This document shows, one piece after another, positions 54,505 through 64,000 of a stretch of 64,000 nucleotides of DNA. The notes below the pieces were generated by a model that saw only the letters and a program-made list of their open reading frames with translations, was not told the DNA's origin and ran no database searches. Each line of letters begins with the position of its first letter. Position 1 is the stretch's first letter. This stretch comes from Pedobacter petrophilus (lineage in GTDB: Bacteria > Bacteroidota > Bacteroidia > Sphingobacteriales > Sphingobacteriaceae). The position numbers were made by a program, and so were the translations under genes. The stretch spans positions 1-64,000 of the forward strand of contig NZ_WKKH01000001.1 of the NCBI RefSeq assembly GCF_009674725.1. The letters are read 5' to 3'.

Positions 54505-55104
54505 ATGTCAAAAATTCTCAATGTTATTTCAAGCCCAAGGGGTGAAGCATCAAATAGTATCAAATTAGCTAATGCGATTATTGATCAGTTAAGAGCGCAA
54601 GATCCGGCAGCAGTTGTAGAGGTAAAAGATTTAACTAAATCACCTTTTCCACATTTGGAAGAAGTGCATTTAAACGCATTTTTTACGCCGATTGAACACC
54701 ATACAGAAGAAAATAAAGCAGCAATCAGTCACTCTAACCAGGCGATTAGAGAAATTATGGATGCTAATGTAATCGTAATTGGTGCACCAATGTACAATTT
54801 TGGTATTCCTTCGGTATTAAAATCATGGTTTGACCATATTGCACGCGCAGGGATTACTTTCAAATATGGTGCTAACGGACCAGAAGGATTAGTAACTGGC
54901 AAGAAAGCTTATATTGCGGTTGCTACAGGTGGCATTTATAGCTCCGGCGATTCTGCAGGTTACGATTTCGTGGTGCCTTACATTAAAGCATTTTTAGGTT
55001 TCATCGGCATTACAGATGTTACCGTAATCAGAGCAGAAGGTCTTGCTATTCCGGGTATACAAGAAACAGCTTTAGATAAAGCAATTGATAGTATCCAGTT
55101 ATAG
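54505..55104 (+). CDS. azoR: FMN-dependent NADH-azoreductase
   Basis: 199 residues, full length. N-terminal ISSPRGEASNSIKLANAI (FMN phosphate loop), VIGAPMYNFGIPSVLKSWFDHIARAGITFKYGANGPEGL (flavin and dimer signature) and VATGGIYSS. Reduces azo dyes and quinones by two-electron transfer. Followed by a terminator; likely a single-gene unit under quinone-type stress control like its HxlR-linked neighbour. Confidence 0.9.
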   Translation: MSKILNVISSPRGEASNSIKLANAIIDQLRAQDPAAVVEVKDLTKSPFPHLEEVHLNAFFTPIEHHTEENKAAISHSNQAIREIMDANVIVIGAPMYNFGIPSVLKSWFDHIARAGITFKYGANGPEGLVTGKKAYIAVATGGIYSSGDSAGYDFVVPYIKAFLGFIGITDVTVIRAEGLAIPGIQETALDKAIDSIQL

Positions 55105-55125
55105 GCTGAATTTCTTATCATATTC

Positions 55126-55160
55126 AAGGCCATTCTCAACAGAGGGTGGCCTTCTTTTTA
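55126..55160 (+). terminator. Terminator after azoR
   Basis: AAGGCCA, 14-nt loop, TGGCCTT, then CTTTTTAC; 22 bp past the azoR stop. Confidence 0.8.
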
Positions 55161-55532
55161 CAACTATTTTAGCCGATTCTTTTTCCGGTATACGGCGATC
55201 TTGTATAATCTCCACTTTAAATTTCGGGCCATCCGGCTAGAATTTCCATCAAAAACTTCCTGTATAATGAATTAGGTCAAAATCTGACTATAAACGGGTA
55301 TTTTATTGCCGCCTGTTTAGTGGCATTTCGACTGGAGAGGGTTACTTTTGTTTTTAATGTATTGGTAAGCGATCTGAGAGGACGGAATAAAATTCTGTTG
55401 CGTTTCTGAATTACAGTTCGTTCATCAATATTTCTAAGGGTGCTAAATCTGCTTTATAATCTTAATAAGCCAGTTTTGATGCCATAATTGAATCGCTTAA
55501 ATTAACAAAAACTGCCTAGCCATAGAAAAAAC
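55161..55532. other. Region upstream of the hybrid sensor gene
   Basis: AT-rich; no gene or remnant recognised. Likely holds the promoter of the hybrid sensor. Confidence 0.4.
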
Positions 55533-58500
55533 ATGTATATTCGTTTTGGCCAAATATCACCGTATTTTAGAATGTTGTCAACCGTTAAGATTTTTTTCCT
55601 TTCCATTTTTTTACAGGTCAGTAATCTTAGTGTTTTAAAAGCCCAAACTACATTTGGTTCCATCAAATATCTGGGAGTTGAAAACGGCTTATCCAATAAC
55701 GTAGTTAATTCCCTGTATCTGGATCATTTTGGTTTCATGTGGATGGGGACTTATGATGGTTTAAATCGTTATGATGGCTACAATTTCAAAATTTTCAGGA
55801 GTGGTTGGGGTGATAAAAGCAGTGTAATGAATAACCACATTACCGTATTAAACGGCGATAAGCAGAACCGTGTTTGGGTGGGTACCCAAAAAGGCATTTC
55901 TTATTATGATTATGCCGATTCTAAATTTCATCAGCTACAATATTCAGAAAATAAGAAACAGACAGCCGTAAGCTTTGCCATTAATGCCATAGCGGTTGCA
56001 CCAAAGGCAGTGTATGTGGCAACGGATGAAAAGGGCTTGTTCCTGCTCCGCAATAAACAAAAACTGGCAGAACGTATTGCCTTTAAAGGCACCAAAGATT
56101 TTAGTGTTAAGGCCATTTGTGCAGATGGTGAAAAGCTGGTATGGCTTTTTATTAAAGATGTAGGGCTTTGTCAGCTTCATACAGAAACCAATGCCATCCG
56201 CCTGATCAAACCAGAAATCAGGGCAATTACGAGTATTGTTAAAGGCAAAGGAGAAGATCTTTGGATTGGAACCGAACGCGGACTTTACATTTACCATACC
56301 AGCCAGAAGCTACTGGAAAAATGCAGTCAATTATCTGGCAACGAAAATATCATGAGCCTCACTTTCGATCGTCAGCAGAAACTTTGGCTGGCCACAGACG
56401 GAGGAGGAGTGATGGTGTATGATACAGTAAATGATGCAGTAAATCATCTCCCTGCCGGACGTGAAAAAGGTTTGTTAAGCAGCAACTCCGTGGCGCAGAT
56501 TTATGAAGACCGCGAATCCAGAAAATGGATTGCAACCCTACGTGGCGGAGTAAATATCATCGATCCGGAACAGGGTCAGTTTAAGACCATCAAACGCAAT
56601 CCGTTAAAATCAAATTCGCTCATCAATAACTTTGTACTTTCTTTTAGCGAAGATCAATACCACAATATCTGGATTGGAACAGATGGGGGTGGGTTAAGTG
56701 TTTGGAACCGGCAACAAGATACCTTTACCAATTATGCTAAAAGCAGTAAGCCGGGCGCTTTAACCAGCAACTTTGTTACCAGCATTTTAAATGATGCCGA
56801 TAACAACATTTGGGTAGCATCTTTTAGCGGCGGTATCGATCGGTTTGATCCGGCAACTAAAAGTTTTATCCACTATCGCTGCTACGATGTGGTAAAAGGG
56901 CTTGATGAAGAAAACCTTTGGAAGCTTTATCAAGACCGGCAGAAAAATATCTGGGCCGGTTCCACAAAGGGAGGCTCACTTTACCGATACAACAAAACGC
57001 TTGATAAATTTGAACTTTTTGATCATCAGCTGAAAGATATTCATACCCTTTTTCAGGATAGTAAGGGCAGGTTATGGGCGGGCAATTATAGCCAGCTCAT
57101 TCAGATTGATCCGGTAGGGGAAAAGCACAGGTATGTGAAAATAAATGCGGCTATTCGTGCCATTCAGGAGGCTGCGGGAGGTAAAATATGGATTGGGACC
57201 GAGGGTGGCGGGCTATTGCTTTTCGATCCGCAAACTGAAAAAATCAGGCGCTATCTGGAAAGCAATGGTTTACCAAGTAACTCTATTCTAAACATCTTAA
57301 AAGATAAAGACGGAAATTTATGGTCGAGTACTTATAACGGCCTGTCCAGGTTTGATGTAAAAAACCAGACTTTCAAAAACTACTTTGCCAATGATGGTTT
57401 ACAGAGCAATCAATTCAATTATAATGCAGCATTAAAATTATCAAACGGTGATTTTTTATTTGGTGGGATTGGCGGCTTCAACCTCTTTTCGCCGGATAGC
57501 ATCAGGAAAAATAAGCGGGTTCCTAAAATCATGCTGACTGATTTTAAGATCAATAACATTTCGCTCGATCAGGATTCCAGTTATCAGGATATTTCCGTGG
57601 TTAACCTCGAACAGATTTCGATTCCCTATCAGTCGGCAGTTATATCGGTAAACTATGCCGCTATAGAATTTTCTTTTCAGGATCAGATTTCTTATGCTTA
57701 TTACCTGGAAGGCTGGGACCGGAACTGGAATTATGTAAACAAATTAAGTACGGCATATTATTCCCGCCTGGATGAAGGTACCTATAAGCTCCACATTAAA
57801 AGCACCGATACGGAAGGCGTTTGGAGTACTAACGAAAAGGTAGTTACCATTATTATTTTACCGCCCTGGTACCGCACCTGGTGGGCATATGCTATTTATT
57901 TAATCATCGGCTCATCACTATTTTATGTTTTCCAAACCTATAGAAACCGTCAGCGCAGGTTAAAGCATGAAATAGAAATCACGAACCTGAAAATGGAGCG
58001 TGAAAAGGATTTGAATGAGAAAAAACTGAATTTCTTTACCAATATTTCGCATGAGCTGAGAACGCCGTTAACGTTAATTGTAAATCCGATTAAAGATATT
58101 TTAAATAAAAAAGAGTCGGGCGCAGAGAAGGATAACCTTAATGTGGTATACCGGAATTCGCGGCGGTTATTGAGCCTGGTAGATCAGTTACTGCTTTTCA
58201 GGAAAACGGAGAGCGAAAATGATGCATTAAAAATTGTGCGGATAAATCTGTACAGCTTCGCTAAAGAAATCTTTTTATGCTTTAATTACCTTGCAAAAAA
58301 TAACGATATCGATTATACCTTTGAGTGTGAAGAAACGGAACTGATTATCTATGGCGATAAGGATAAAATAGAAATTGTGCTGTTCAATTTATTATCCAAC
58401 GCCCTTAAATTTACACCAAAAGGTGGTTTTGTAACGCTTGCAATTCAAAGTACCCATCGCGGTGTGAACATTGAAGTGAGCGACAGTGGCCCGGGGATTC

Positions 58501-59618
58501 CGGCAGGTATAGGCGAGAAATTATTCGATAAATTTTATAAGGTAATGTCTAACGAATCCCTTAAAATGGGTTTTGGAATCGGCCTTTATCTCGCCAAAAA
58601 CTTTGTAGAACTGCATCGGGGTAAAATTTCTTTTGTATCAAATCCGGGCGCTGGCACCGTTTTTTCAATCGAACTTCCGGCAGGGGAAGCCAATGAAAAC
58701 GAAGAAGCGGTTGCTTTTCAAAATGAGTTAACTTATGTAAATGAGCTGATTGCACAAGAACAGGAAGATTCCGGTAAAAATACAGGTGAAAGTATTGGGA
58801 ACCTGGAACTGCTGATTTCCGATCTGCATACCATTTTAATTGTTGATGATAACCAGGAAATCATCGATTATATAGGCAAAATATTTAAAGAAAACTTTAA
58901 AATTTATACGGCGGATAATGGTTTGGAAGGCCTTAGACTTTGTAGGGAATATTTACCGGATATTGTAATTTCTGATGTCAATATGGATGGCCTGAACGGG
59001 ATAGAACTGTGCAGAACGGTTAAAGAAGATTCAGCTTTGAGCCACATTCCCGTGATTTTGCTTACCGGCGATCCAAGTCCGGAGGTGAAGTTGAAAGGTA
59101 TTGAAGTAGGTGCTTACGATTTTATCAGCAAACCTTTTGATAAGGAACTTTTTACCGCCAAAATTAATGGTATCATTAAAAACAGAACCAATCTGCAATC
59201 TTATTTTTATAATGAAATTACGTTAAAGTCTGATGCCCACAAGGTATCGCAAGATGATAAAGGCTTTCTGCAAAAGTGCATTACCATCATTGAAGAGAAC
59301 CTGATGGAAAACAGTTTCAATGTGAAAATACTGGCTTCTGATTTGGGAATGAGCCACTCAAATTTGTATAAAAAAATTAAATCTACCTCCGGTCAGTCTG
59401 TTAATGGTTTTATCCGTTTCATCAGGTTGCGTAAGGCCGCAGAGTTACTGATCAATACCAATCTGAACATTAATGAAGCCGCATTCCGGGTAGGCATAAA
59501 TGATATTAAATATTTCAGGGAGCAATTTCAGAAGCTTTTTAAGCTTACACCATCAGAGTTTATCAAGAAACACCGGAAAAGCTTTCACAAGTATTATAAC
59601 ATCAATGCTACAGTTTAA
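55533..59618 (+). CDS. Hybrid two-component sensor/regulator for polysaccharide use (HTCS)
   Basis: 1361 residues in one chain. Signal peptide (an internal ATG at 55572 gives the more normal start), two seven-blade propellers of Reg_prop repeats (about 50-690, MWMGTYDGLNRYDG, WIGTERGLYIY, WIGTDGGGLSV), a Y_Y_Y domain (about 700-775), one TM segment (about 785-805), HisKA with the phospho-His about residue 840 (TNISHELRTPL), HATPase, a receiver with Asp about 1148 (IVISDVNMDGLNG), and an AraC-type HTH (about 1255-1355). Senses an oligosaccharide in the periplasm and switches on the linked degradation genes that follow on the same strand. Confidence 0.95.
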   Translation: MYIRFGQISPYFRMLSTVKIFFLSIFLQVSNLSVLKAQTTFGSIKYLGVENGLSNNVVNSLYLDHFGFMWMGTYDGLNRYDGYNFKIFRSGWGDKSSVMNNHITVLNGDKQNRVWVGTQKGISYYDYADSKFHQLQYSENKKQTAVSFAINAIAVAPKAVYVATDEKGLFLLRNKQKLAERIAFKGTKDFSVKAICADGEKLVWLFIKDVGLCQLHTETNAIRLIKPEIRAITSIVKGKGEDLWIGTERGLYIYHTSQKLLEKCSQLSGNENIMSLTFDRQQKLWLATDGGGVMVYDTVNDAVNHLPAGREKGLLSSNSVAQIYEDRESRKWIATLRGGVNIIDPEQGQFKTIKRNPLKSNSLINNFVLSFSEDQYHNIWIGTDGGGLSVWNRQQDTFTNYAKSSKPGALTSNFVTSILNDADNNIWVASFSGGIDRFDPATKSFIHYRCYDVVKGLDEENLWKLYQDRQKNIWAGSTKGGSLYRYNKTLDKFELFDHQLKDIHTLFQDSKGRLWAGNYSQLIQIDPVGEKHRYVKINAAIRAIQEAAGGKIWIGTEGGGLLLFDPQTEKIRRYLESNGLPSNSILNILKDKDGNLWSSTYNGLSRFDVKNQTFKNYFANDGLQSNQFNYNAALKLSNGDFLFGGIGGFNLFSPDSIRKNKRVPKIMLTDFKINNISLDQDSSYQDISVVNLEQISIPYQSAVISVNYAAIEFSFQDQISYAYYLEGWDRNWNYVNKLSTAYYSRLDEGTYKLHIKSTDTEGVWSTNEKVVTIIILPPWYRTWWAYAIYLIIGSSLFYVFQTYRNRQRRLKHEIEITNLKMEREKDLNEKKLNFFTNISHELRTPLTLIVNPIKDILNKKESGAEKDNLNVVYRNSRRLLSLVDQLLLFRKTESENDALKIVRINLYSFAKEIFLCFNYLAKNNDIDYTFECEETELIIYGDKDKIEIVLFNLLSNALKFTPKGGFVTLAIQSTHRGVNIEVSDSGPGIPAGIGEKLFDKFYKVMSNESLKMGFGIGLYLAKNFVELHRGKISFVSNPGAGTVFSIELPAGEANENEEAVAFQNELTYVNELIAQEQEDSGKNTGESIGNLELLISDLHTILIVDDNQEIIDYIGKIFKENFKIYTADNGLEGLRLCREYLPDIVISDVNMDGLNGIELCRTVKEDSALSHIPVILLTGDPSPEVKLKGIEVGAYDFISKPFDKELFTAKINGIIKNRTNLQSYFYNEITLKSDAHKVSQDDKGFLQKCITIIEENLMENSFNVKILASDLGMSHSNLYKKIKSTSGQSVNGFIRFIRLRKAAELLINTNLNINEAAFRVGINDIKYFREQFQKLFKLTPSEFIKKHRKSFHKYYNINATV

Positions 59619-59705
59619 AAGGGGTAATATTAATATGCCCCCTTTAAAGTATGATTTAACCCCCTGTTTAAAAGTTTAAAATTCCGGTACTTCGAACATA
59701 ACCAA

Positions 59706-61055
59706 ATGATAAAAATCGAGCAGCTTAAATCCCAAATGCATTTCCATATTAAGAGTATACTTTTCAGCGCAATATTCGGTTTGCTTACGTTAAGTTGTAC
59801 GGCCCAAAAAAGCGGCTTAAGTACCATTGCCCAGAATGGCTGGTCGAACAACTCCGTAAATACCGTAATTTTCAGGAAAAATTCATTGGTTACCTTTAAA
59901 GGTATTCAGTATGCTGCTTATTATGACAGCAATGAATACCTGGTGCTGGCCAAAAGAAAAATCAACGCTGATACATGGGAAACTTTAAAAAGCAATTATA
60001 AAGGTGAGGCTGCAGATGCCCATAAATCAATCAGTATTATGGTTGATGGAAAAGGGATTTTGCATGTGGCCTGGAGCCAGCATAACAATAATTTAAATTA
60101 TGCACACGCTGTTGCAGCCGGGAGTTTAATTTTAAGTGAAAAAAAATCCATGTTGGCCGGGCGGGAGAATAAAGTGAGCTATCCTGAATTTTACAAGTTG
60201 GCCGACGGCGATTTGTTATTTCTTTACCGCGATGGCGGATCTGGCAATGGCAACCTGGTGATCAATCGCTATGCGCTGAATACACAAAAATGGAGCAGAA
60301 TTCAAAATAACCTGATTGATGGCGAAGGAAAGCGAAATGCTTACTGGCAGGTGGCGATCGATCTGGCAGGTGTCATTCACATTTCCTGGGTGTGGAGAGA
60401 AAGCCCGGATGTGGCCAGTAACCACGATTTATGTTATGCGAAATCTGCCGATGGCGGGGTAACCTGGCAAAAGTCTGACGGGCAAAAGTATGAGCTTCCC
60501 ATCAACGCGGGTAATGCAGAATATGCACTCCGGATTCCTCAAAAAAGCGAGCTCATCAACCAGACATCTATGTTTGCAGATGCCAGTGGGCGGGTATTTA
60601 TTGCCGGTTACTGGCGGGAAGAAAATGATAAAATTCCACAATACCACCTGGTTTATAAAACGAATGGTAACTGGCAGGTAAATAATTTAAATTTCAGAAA
60701 AACAGCATTCAGCTTAAGCGGTGGTGGTACGAAGCGAATCCCAATTTCGCGCCCGCAAATAATGGTGTGGAAAAAATCTGGAAATTATGCTGCCGGCTTA
60801 GTTTTTAGGGATGAGGAACGAGGCGGAAAAGGTTCGATAGCGCGGAGCAATAATATAGCATTGAATAACTGGATCATTGAAGATTTGACAGAAAAAAGTG
60901 TTGGCGACTGGGAGCCGAGCTATGATACGGAGCTCTGGAAAAATAGAAAAGTATTAAGTTTGTTTTTGCAGGAAGTTAAGCAAATTGATGGCGAAGGAAA
61001 GGCAAATCAGCCACCCACCCCTGTACAGGTATTAAATTGGAAACCAAATAAATAA
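59706..61055 (+). CDS. BNR_4-family lipoprotein (rhamnose/uronate-related lyase or hydrolase)
   Basis: 449 residues (ATG 59736 gives a tighter lipoprotein signal: LLTLSC). The seven-bladed propeller of BNR_4 type is seen in DAHKSISIMVDGKGILHVAWSQHNN, SYPEFYKLADGDLLFLYRDGGSGNGNLVI and YWQVAIDLAGVIHISWVWRESPD. The family includes GH145/PL42-type enzymes that act on rhamnose-glucuronic-acid ends and PL24/25 ulvan lyases. The His in SQHNN is a candidate catalytic residue. Together with GH105 downstream it points to a rhamnose-linked uronic acid glycan. Probably cotranscribed with the next gene (14 bp). Confidence 0.82.
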   Translation: MIKIEQLKSQMHFHIKSILFSAIFGLLTLSCTAQKSGLSTIAQNGWSNNSVNTVIFRKNSLVTFKGIQYAAYYDSNEYLVLAKRKINADTWETLKSNYKGEAADAHKSISIMVDGKGILHVAWSQHNNNLNYAHAVAAGSLILSEKKSMLAGRENKVSYPEFYKLADGDLLFLYRDGGSGNGNLVINRYALNTQKWSRIQNNLIDGEGKRNAYWQVAIDLAGVIHISWVWRESPDVASNHDLCYAKSADGGVTWQKSDGQKYELPINAGNAEYALRIPQKSELINQTSMFADASGRVFIAGYWREENDKIPQYHLVYKTNGNWQVNNLNFRKTAFSLSGGGTKRIPISRPQIMVWKKSGNYAAGLVFRDEERGGKGSIARSNNIALNNWIIEDLTEKSVGDWEPSYDTELWKNRKVLSLFLQEVKQIDGEGKANQPPTPVQVLNWKPNK

Positions 61056-61069
61056 GTAAACTATAAAAT

Positions 61070-63235
61070 ATGAGAAGATTGAATATAAAAGCCAATGCAA
61101 CGTTTGTATTTGCGTTTTTCTATGCTTTTACGGTGGGTACAGGCGCATTTGCACAAAGTAAAAAACAACCTGGAAACAGTGCGTATTTGTTTGCTTATTT
61201 TACAGGAAATACCAAAGCAGAAGAATCTATTCGCTTTGCAGTGAGTGAAGATGGTTACCGTTATAAAGCATTGAACAATAACGAGCCGGTTATTTCTTCA
61301 GCAGAAATAAGTTCTACAGGTGGTGTTCGCGATCCGCATATTTTACGTGGTGCCGATGGAAAGACATTTTATATGGTGGTTACCGATATGGTTTCAGCAA
61401 AAGGCTGGGATTCAAATCGCGCCATGGTGCTTTTAAAATCAAACGACCTTCTTAAATGGACCTCCAGTATCATTGATGTTCAGAAAAAATATCCCAATCA
61501 GGAACATTTGAAAAGGGTATGGGCACCACAAACCATTTACGATCCTGCAGTTAAAAAATATATGGTTTACTGGTCTATGAAACATGGCGATGATCCTGAT
61601 AAGATCTACTACGCGTATGCGAATGCCGATTTTACAGATTTGGAAGGAACGCCAAAGCAGTTGTTTTTTAGCCCGACAAACGGCTCTTGTATTGATGGTG
61701 ACATCATTTATGATAAAGGAAAATATAACCTTTTCTTTAAAACGGAAGGGAACGGCAATGGCATTAAAAAAGCGGTTTCCAATGAACTAACCAAGGGTTA
61801 TGTGCTCGTTGATAAATATCTACAGCAAACTACCGATGCTGTTGAAGGTGCAGGTGTTTTTAAATTAAACAATGCTGATGAGTATATCTTGATGTATGAT
61901 GTGTACACCAAAGGCCGTTACCAGTTTACCAAATCTAAAGATTTAAATACTTTCAAGGTAATTGATGAAGAGATTAGCATGGATTTTCATCCCCGCCATG
62001 GCACGGTAATGTCTATTACTGTACAAGAAGAAAACCGTTTATTAAGCAAGTGGTACTCTGCAAAGTCAGTGTTGTCAGGCGCACAAAATCCATCCATTAA
62101 ACACTATAATATCGTGATTGATTCTGTTGGTAAAACAGCTTTTTTACCGGTTAACTCTGGTACAGATTTAAAGGCATTTGATCCACAGTTTTCAAAGTTT
62201 GCCGGGGTAAACATCAAGCCAGCCGGAAAGGTAGATTTTTCTAAAGGGACGGTAACTTATACCGTTAAAATTGGCGATCAGGCGGCAGAAACCTATGCAA
62301 TAGCTGCGGCCGTGAACAACAATCCGGTTTTAAACGGCTATTATGCAGATCCGGAAATTCTATATTCCAATCAAACTTCAAAATACTATTTATACCCAAC
62401 CAGCGACGGATTTACAGGCTGGAGCGGTACTTATTTTAAAACATTTTCATCACCGGATTTAGTTAACTGGAAAGATGAAGGGGTAATTGTAGATTTGAAT
62501 AAAGATGTTTCCTGGGCCAAAAAGAATGCCTGGGCACCAACAGCCATCGAAAAGAAGGTAAATGGCGCATATAAATATTTCTATTACTTTACTGCTGCGC
62601 AAAAAATTGGCGTAGCGGTTGCAGATCATCCGGCAGGCCCTTTTAAAGACAGTGGAAAAGCGCTGATTTCTAAACGGCCGGCAGGCACAAAAGGCGGACA
62701 GGAAATAGATCCTGATGTGTTCACTGATCCGAAAACGGGCAAAACCTATTTGTATTGGGGAAATGGCCACATGGCTGTTGCCGAGCTGAACGCTGATCTG
62801 GTTTCCATAGATACGAACAGCATTAAGGTAATTACGCCTGATAAAACCTTTAGAGAGGGGACAGAAGTTTTCTTTAGAAATGGAAAATACTATTTTCTAT
62901 GGTCTGAGAATGATACCAGAAGTCCGGATTACGGTGTGAGGTACGGCTATTCTGATTCACCTACCGGAAAAATCACCATTCCGGAGGATAACTTAATTTT
63001 AACCCAATTACCTGACCAGGCCATTTACGGAACCGGGCATAACAGCGTTATTCAGATCCCCGGAAAAGATGAGTGGTATATTGTTTATCACCGTTTCACC
63101 AGACCAAAAGGCATTACCATGGGCGAATCTGCAGGATACAACCGCGAGGTTTGCATCGATAAAATGGAATTTGATGAAAATGGTGGTATTAAAAAAGTAG
63201 TACCAACGCTGGAAGGCATTAAACCGATCAAATAA
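61070..63235 (+). CDS. Tandem family 43 glycoside hydrolase
   Basis: 721 residues: signal peptide to about 28 (GAFAQ), then two five-bladed GH43-type propellers. The first (about 35-370) has GGVRDPHILRGADGKTFYMVVTD, VWAPQTIYDPAVKKYMVYWS and GSCIDGDIIYDKGKYNLFFK; the second (about 425-715) has NGYYADPEILYS, NAWAPTAIEKK, GGQEIDPDVFTDPKTGKTYLYWG and FREGTEVFFRNGKYYFLWS. The second has the usual Asp base, middle Asp and Glu acid; the first has Asp but its Glu acid (AVEGAGVFKL) is a candidate only. GH43 enzymes release arabinose, xylose or galactose. Overlaps the next start by 1 bp (TAATG). Confidence 0.9.
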   Translation: MRRLNIKANATFVFAFFYAFTVGTGAFAQSKKQPGNSAYLFAYFTGNTKAEESIRFAVSEDGYRYKALNNNEPVISSAEISSTGGVRDPHILRGADGKTFYMVVTDMVSAKGWDSNRAMVLLKSNDLLKWTSSIIDVQKKYPNQEHLKRVWAPQTIYDPAVKKYMVYWSMKHGDDPDKIYYAYANADFTDLEGTPKQLFFSPTNGSCIDGDIIYDKGKYNLFFKTEGNGNGIKKAVSNELTKGYVLVDKYLQQTTDAVEGAGVFKLNNADEYILMYDVYTKGRYQFTKSKDLNTFKVIDEEISMDFHPRHGTVMSITVQEENRLLSKWYSAKSVLSGAQNPSIKHYNIVIDSVGKTAFLPVNSGTDLKAFDPQFSKFAGVNIKPAGKVDFSKGTVTYTVKIGDQAAETYAIAAAVNNNPVLNGYYADPEILYSNQTSKYYLYPTSDGFTGWSGTYFKTFSSPDLVNWKDEGVIVDLNKDVSWAKKNAWAPTAIEKKVNGAYKYFYYFTAAQKIGVAVADHPAGPFKDSGKALISKRPAGTKGGQEIDPDVFTDPKTGKTYLYWGNGHMAVAELNADLVSIDTNSIKVITPDKTFREGTEVFFRNGKYYFLWSENDTRSPDYGVRYGYSDSPTGKITIPEDNLILTQLPDQAIYGTGHNSVIQIPGKDEWYIVYHRFTRPKGITMGESAGYNREVCIDKMEFDENGGIKKVVPTLEGIKPIK

Positions 63236-64000
63236 TGAGAAAGATAAAATTACTTCAAGTTGTTACGGCTCTTATTTTGCTGCTCGCTGTGGTGAAAGAA
63301 ACCACTGCACAAACAAAAGAAACTATTCTCTCGCAACTTAATTTGGCCAATAATTATTGGCAGGCTACCAATAAACCGCAGGTTCGTGCTTTCTGGGATC
63401 ATGCAGCTTATCAAACGGGAAACATGGAACTGTATGCCTTGGGCAAAAATGAGGCTTACCGTAAATATGCGGAAGACTGGGCAGAACACAACCAGTGGAT
63501 GGGAGCGAAGTCCTCAGATCAGTCAAAATGGAAATATTCTTATGGCGAAACGGATGATTACGTGCTCTTCGGCGATTGGCAAATCTGTTTTCAAACCTAC
63601 ATTGATCTTTACAATTTGCAGCCTGCGGCATATAAAATTGCCCGTGCAAAGGAAGTGATGCAATTTGAAATAAGTACTGCGAAGAATGACTACTGGTGGT
63701 GGGCCGATGGACTTTACATGGTGATGCCGGTAATGACGAAGCTTTACAAGTTAACCGGCGATCAGAAATATTCGGAGAAATTATTCGAGTATTTTATGTA
63801 TGCCAACAGCATTATGTATGATCAGGAAGAGAAATTATATTACCGCGACGCCAAATATATCTATCCGAAACATAAAAGTACTAACGGTAAAAAGGATTTC
63901 TGGGCGAGGGGTGATGGCTGGGTTTTTGCCGGTTTAGCGAAGGTGTTAAAAGATCTTCCTGAAAATGATCCGCATAGAAAAGAGTATTTAACCAAGTATA
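63235..64000 (+). CDS. GH105 unsaturated rhamnogalacturonyl/glucuronyl hydrolase (partial)
   Basis: Start only; the gene runs off the window after about 255 codons. Signal peptide (ALILLLAVVKETTAQ), then the alpha/alpha barrel: WDHAAYQTGNMELYALG, YGETDDYVLFGDWQICFQTYIDLY, WWWADGLYMVMPVMTKLYKLTGD and FWARGDGWVFAGLAKVLKDLP. The Asp of WADGLYM is the likely acid. These enzymes remove the 4,5-unsaturated uronic acid left by lyases, so a lyase acts upstream, perhaps the BNR_4 protein. Its ATG overlaps the TAA of the GH43 gene. Confidence 0.9.
   Translation, partial: MRKIKLLQVVTALILLLAVVKETTAQTKETILSQLNLANNYWQATNKPQVRAFWDHAAYQTGNMELYALGKNEAYRKYAEDWAEHNQWMGAKSSDQSKWKYSYGETDDYVLFGDWQICFQTYIDLYNLQPAAYKIARAKEVMQFEISTAKNDYWWWADGLYMVMPVMTKLYKLTGDQKYSEKLFEYFMYANSIMYDQEEKLYYRDAKYIYPKHKSTNGKKDFWARGDGWVFAGLAKVLKDLPENDPHRKEYLTKY

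Noticed and set aside
55502..55696. 64-codon minus-strand frame overlapping the start of the hybrid sensor
   Set aside because: Antisense shadow of the sensor signal peptide region.

Overview
The window looks like the chromosome of a Bacteroidota bacterium, most likely family Sphingobacteriaceae (Pedobacter-like). Evidence: low GC, a type IX secretion (T9SS) protein (PorV), a giant secreted protein with a T9SS C-terminal sorting domain, a hybrid two-component regulator of the polysaccharide-utilisation type, an OMP_b-brl-type outer-membrane protein, a LytS/LytTR pair, a grasp-with-spasm peptide system and a TAnnTTTG-type promoter core. No tRNA, rRNA, CRISPR array, phage or complete insertion sequence was seen. 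The family assignment is inference.

Region 1 (1-12.2 kb) is an accessory patchwork of small, mostly unlinked genes: an extra methionine aminopeptidase, an SDR epimerase, a mini zinc ribbon, VOC and SnoaL-like proteins, an interrupted TraB/DUF5694-like gene, an amidohydrolase, an LprI-like protein, a lipoprotein and an acyltransferase. Two IS21-like end remnants, a GH32 fragment and seven copies of a same-direction repeat (core TTCGTTTTTTGAGAC) lie between them, so the region reads like a cassette-style assembly. Region 2 (12.3-16.4 kb) has a TetR regulator divergent from a saccharopine-dehydrogenase-like reductase across a double palindromic operator, a SnoaL-like gene, a decayed ferredoxin reductase and a mini-ORF with terminator.

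Region 3 (16.7-32.5 kb) is a cell-surface locus: porV, convergent with a five-gene minus-strand operon encoding a DUF4402 pilin-like subunit, a PapD-like chaperone, a 3163-residue adhesin carrying a T9SS sorting domain, a second DUF4402-like subunit and a PapC-like usher ending in a SPOR-like domain. A perfect 14-bp hairpin follows the first pilin gene and may set subunit stoichiometry. Together these suggest a chaperone-usher-like fibre combined with a T9SS-exported adhesin.

Region 4 (33.8-44.4 kb) is a ribosomally made, modified peptide (RiPP) locus: a LytTR regulator and LytS kinase, a divergent outer-membrane beta-barrel protein, six intact and one broken double-glycine precursor genes, an ATP-grasp maturase, an 80-residue protein of unknown function, a SPASM-type partner that appears to have lost its C-terminal cysteines, and a C39-peptidase ABC transporter. 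This is the standout biosynthetic system.

Region 5 (45.4-55.2 kb) has a frameshifted DUF5689 lipoprotein, two Crp-type regulators, a zinc alcohol dehydrogenase operon, an HXXEE protein, an azoreductase, and an HxlR-oxidoreductase pair that was duplicated and then lost opposite halves in the two copies. Region 6 (55.5-64 kb, runs off the window) is a glycan-degradation operon: hybrid two-component sensor, BNR_4 protein, tandem GH43 enzyme and the start of a GH105 hydrolase, pointing to a rhamnose/uronic-acid and arabinose-rich plant polysaccharide.
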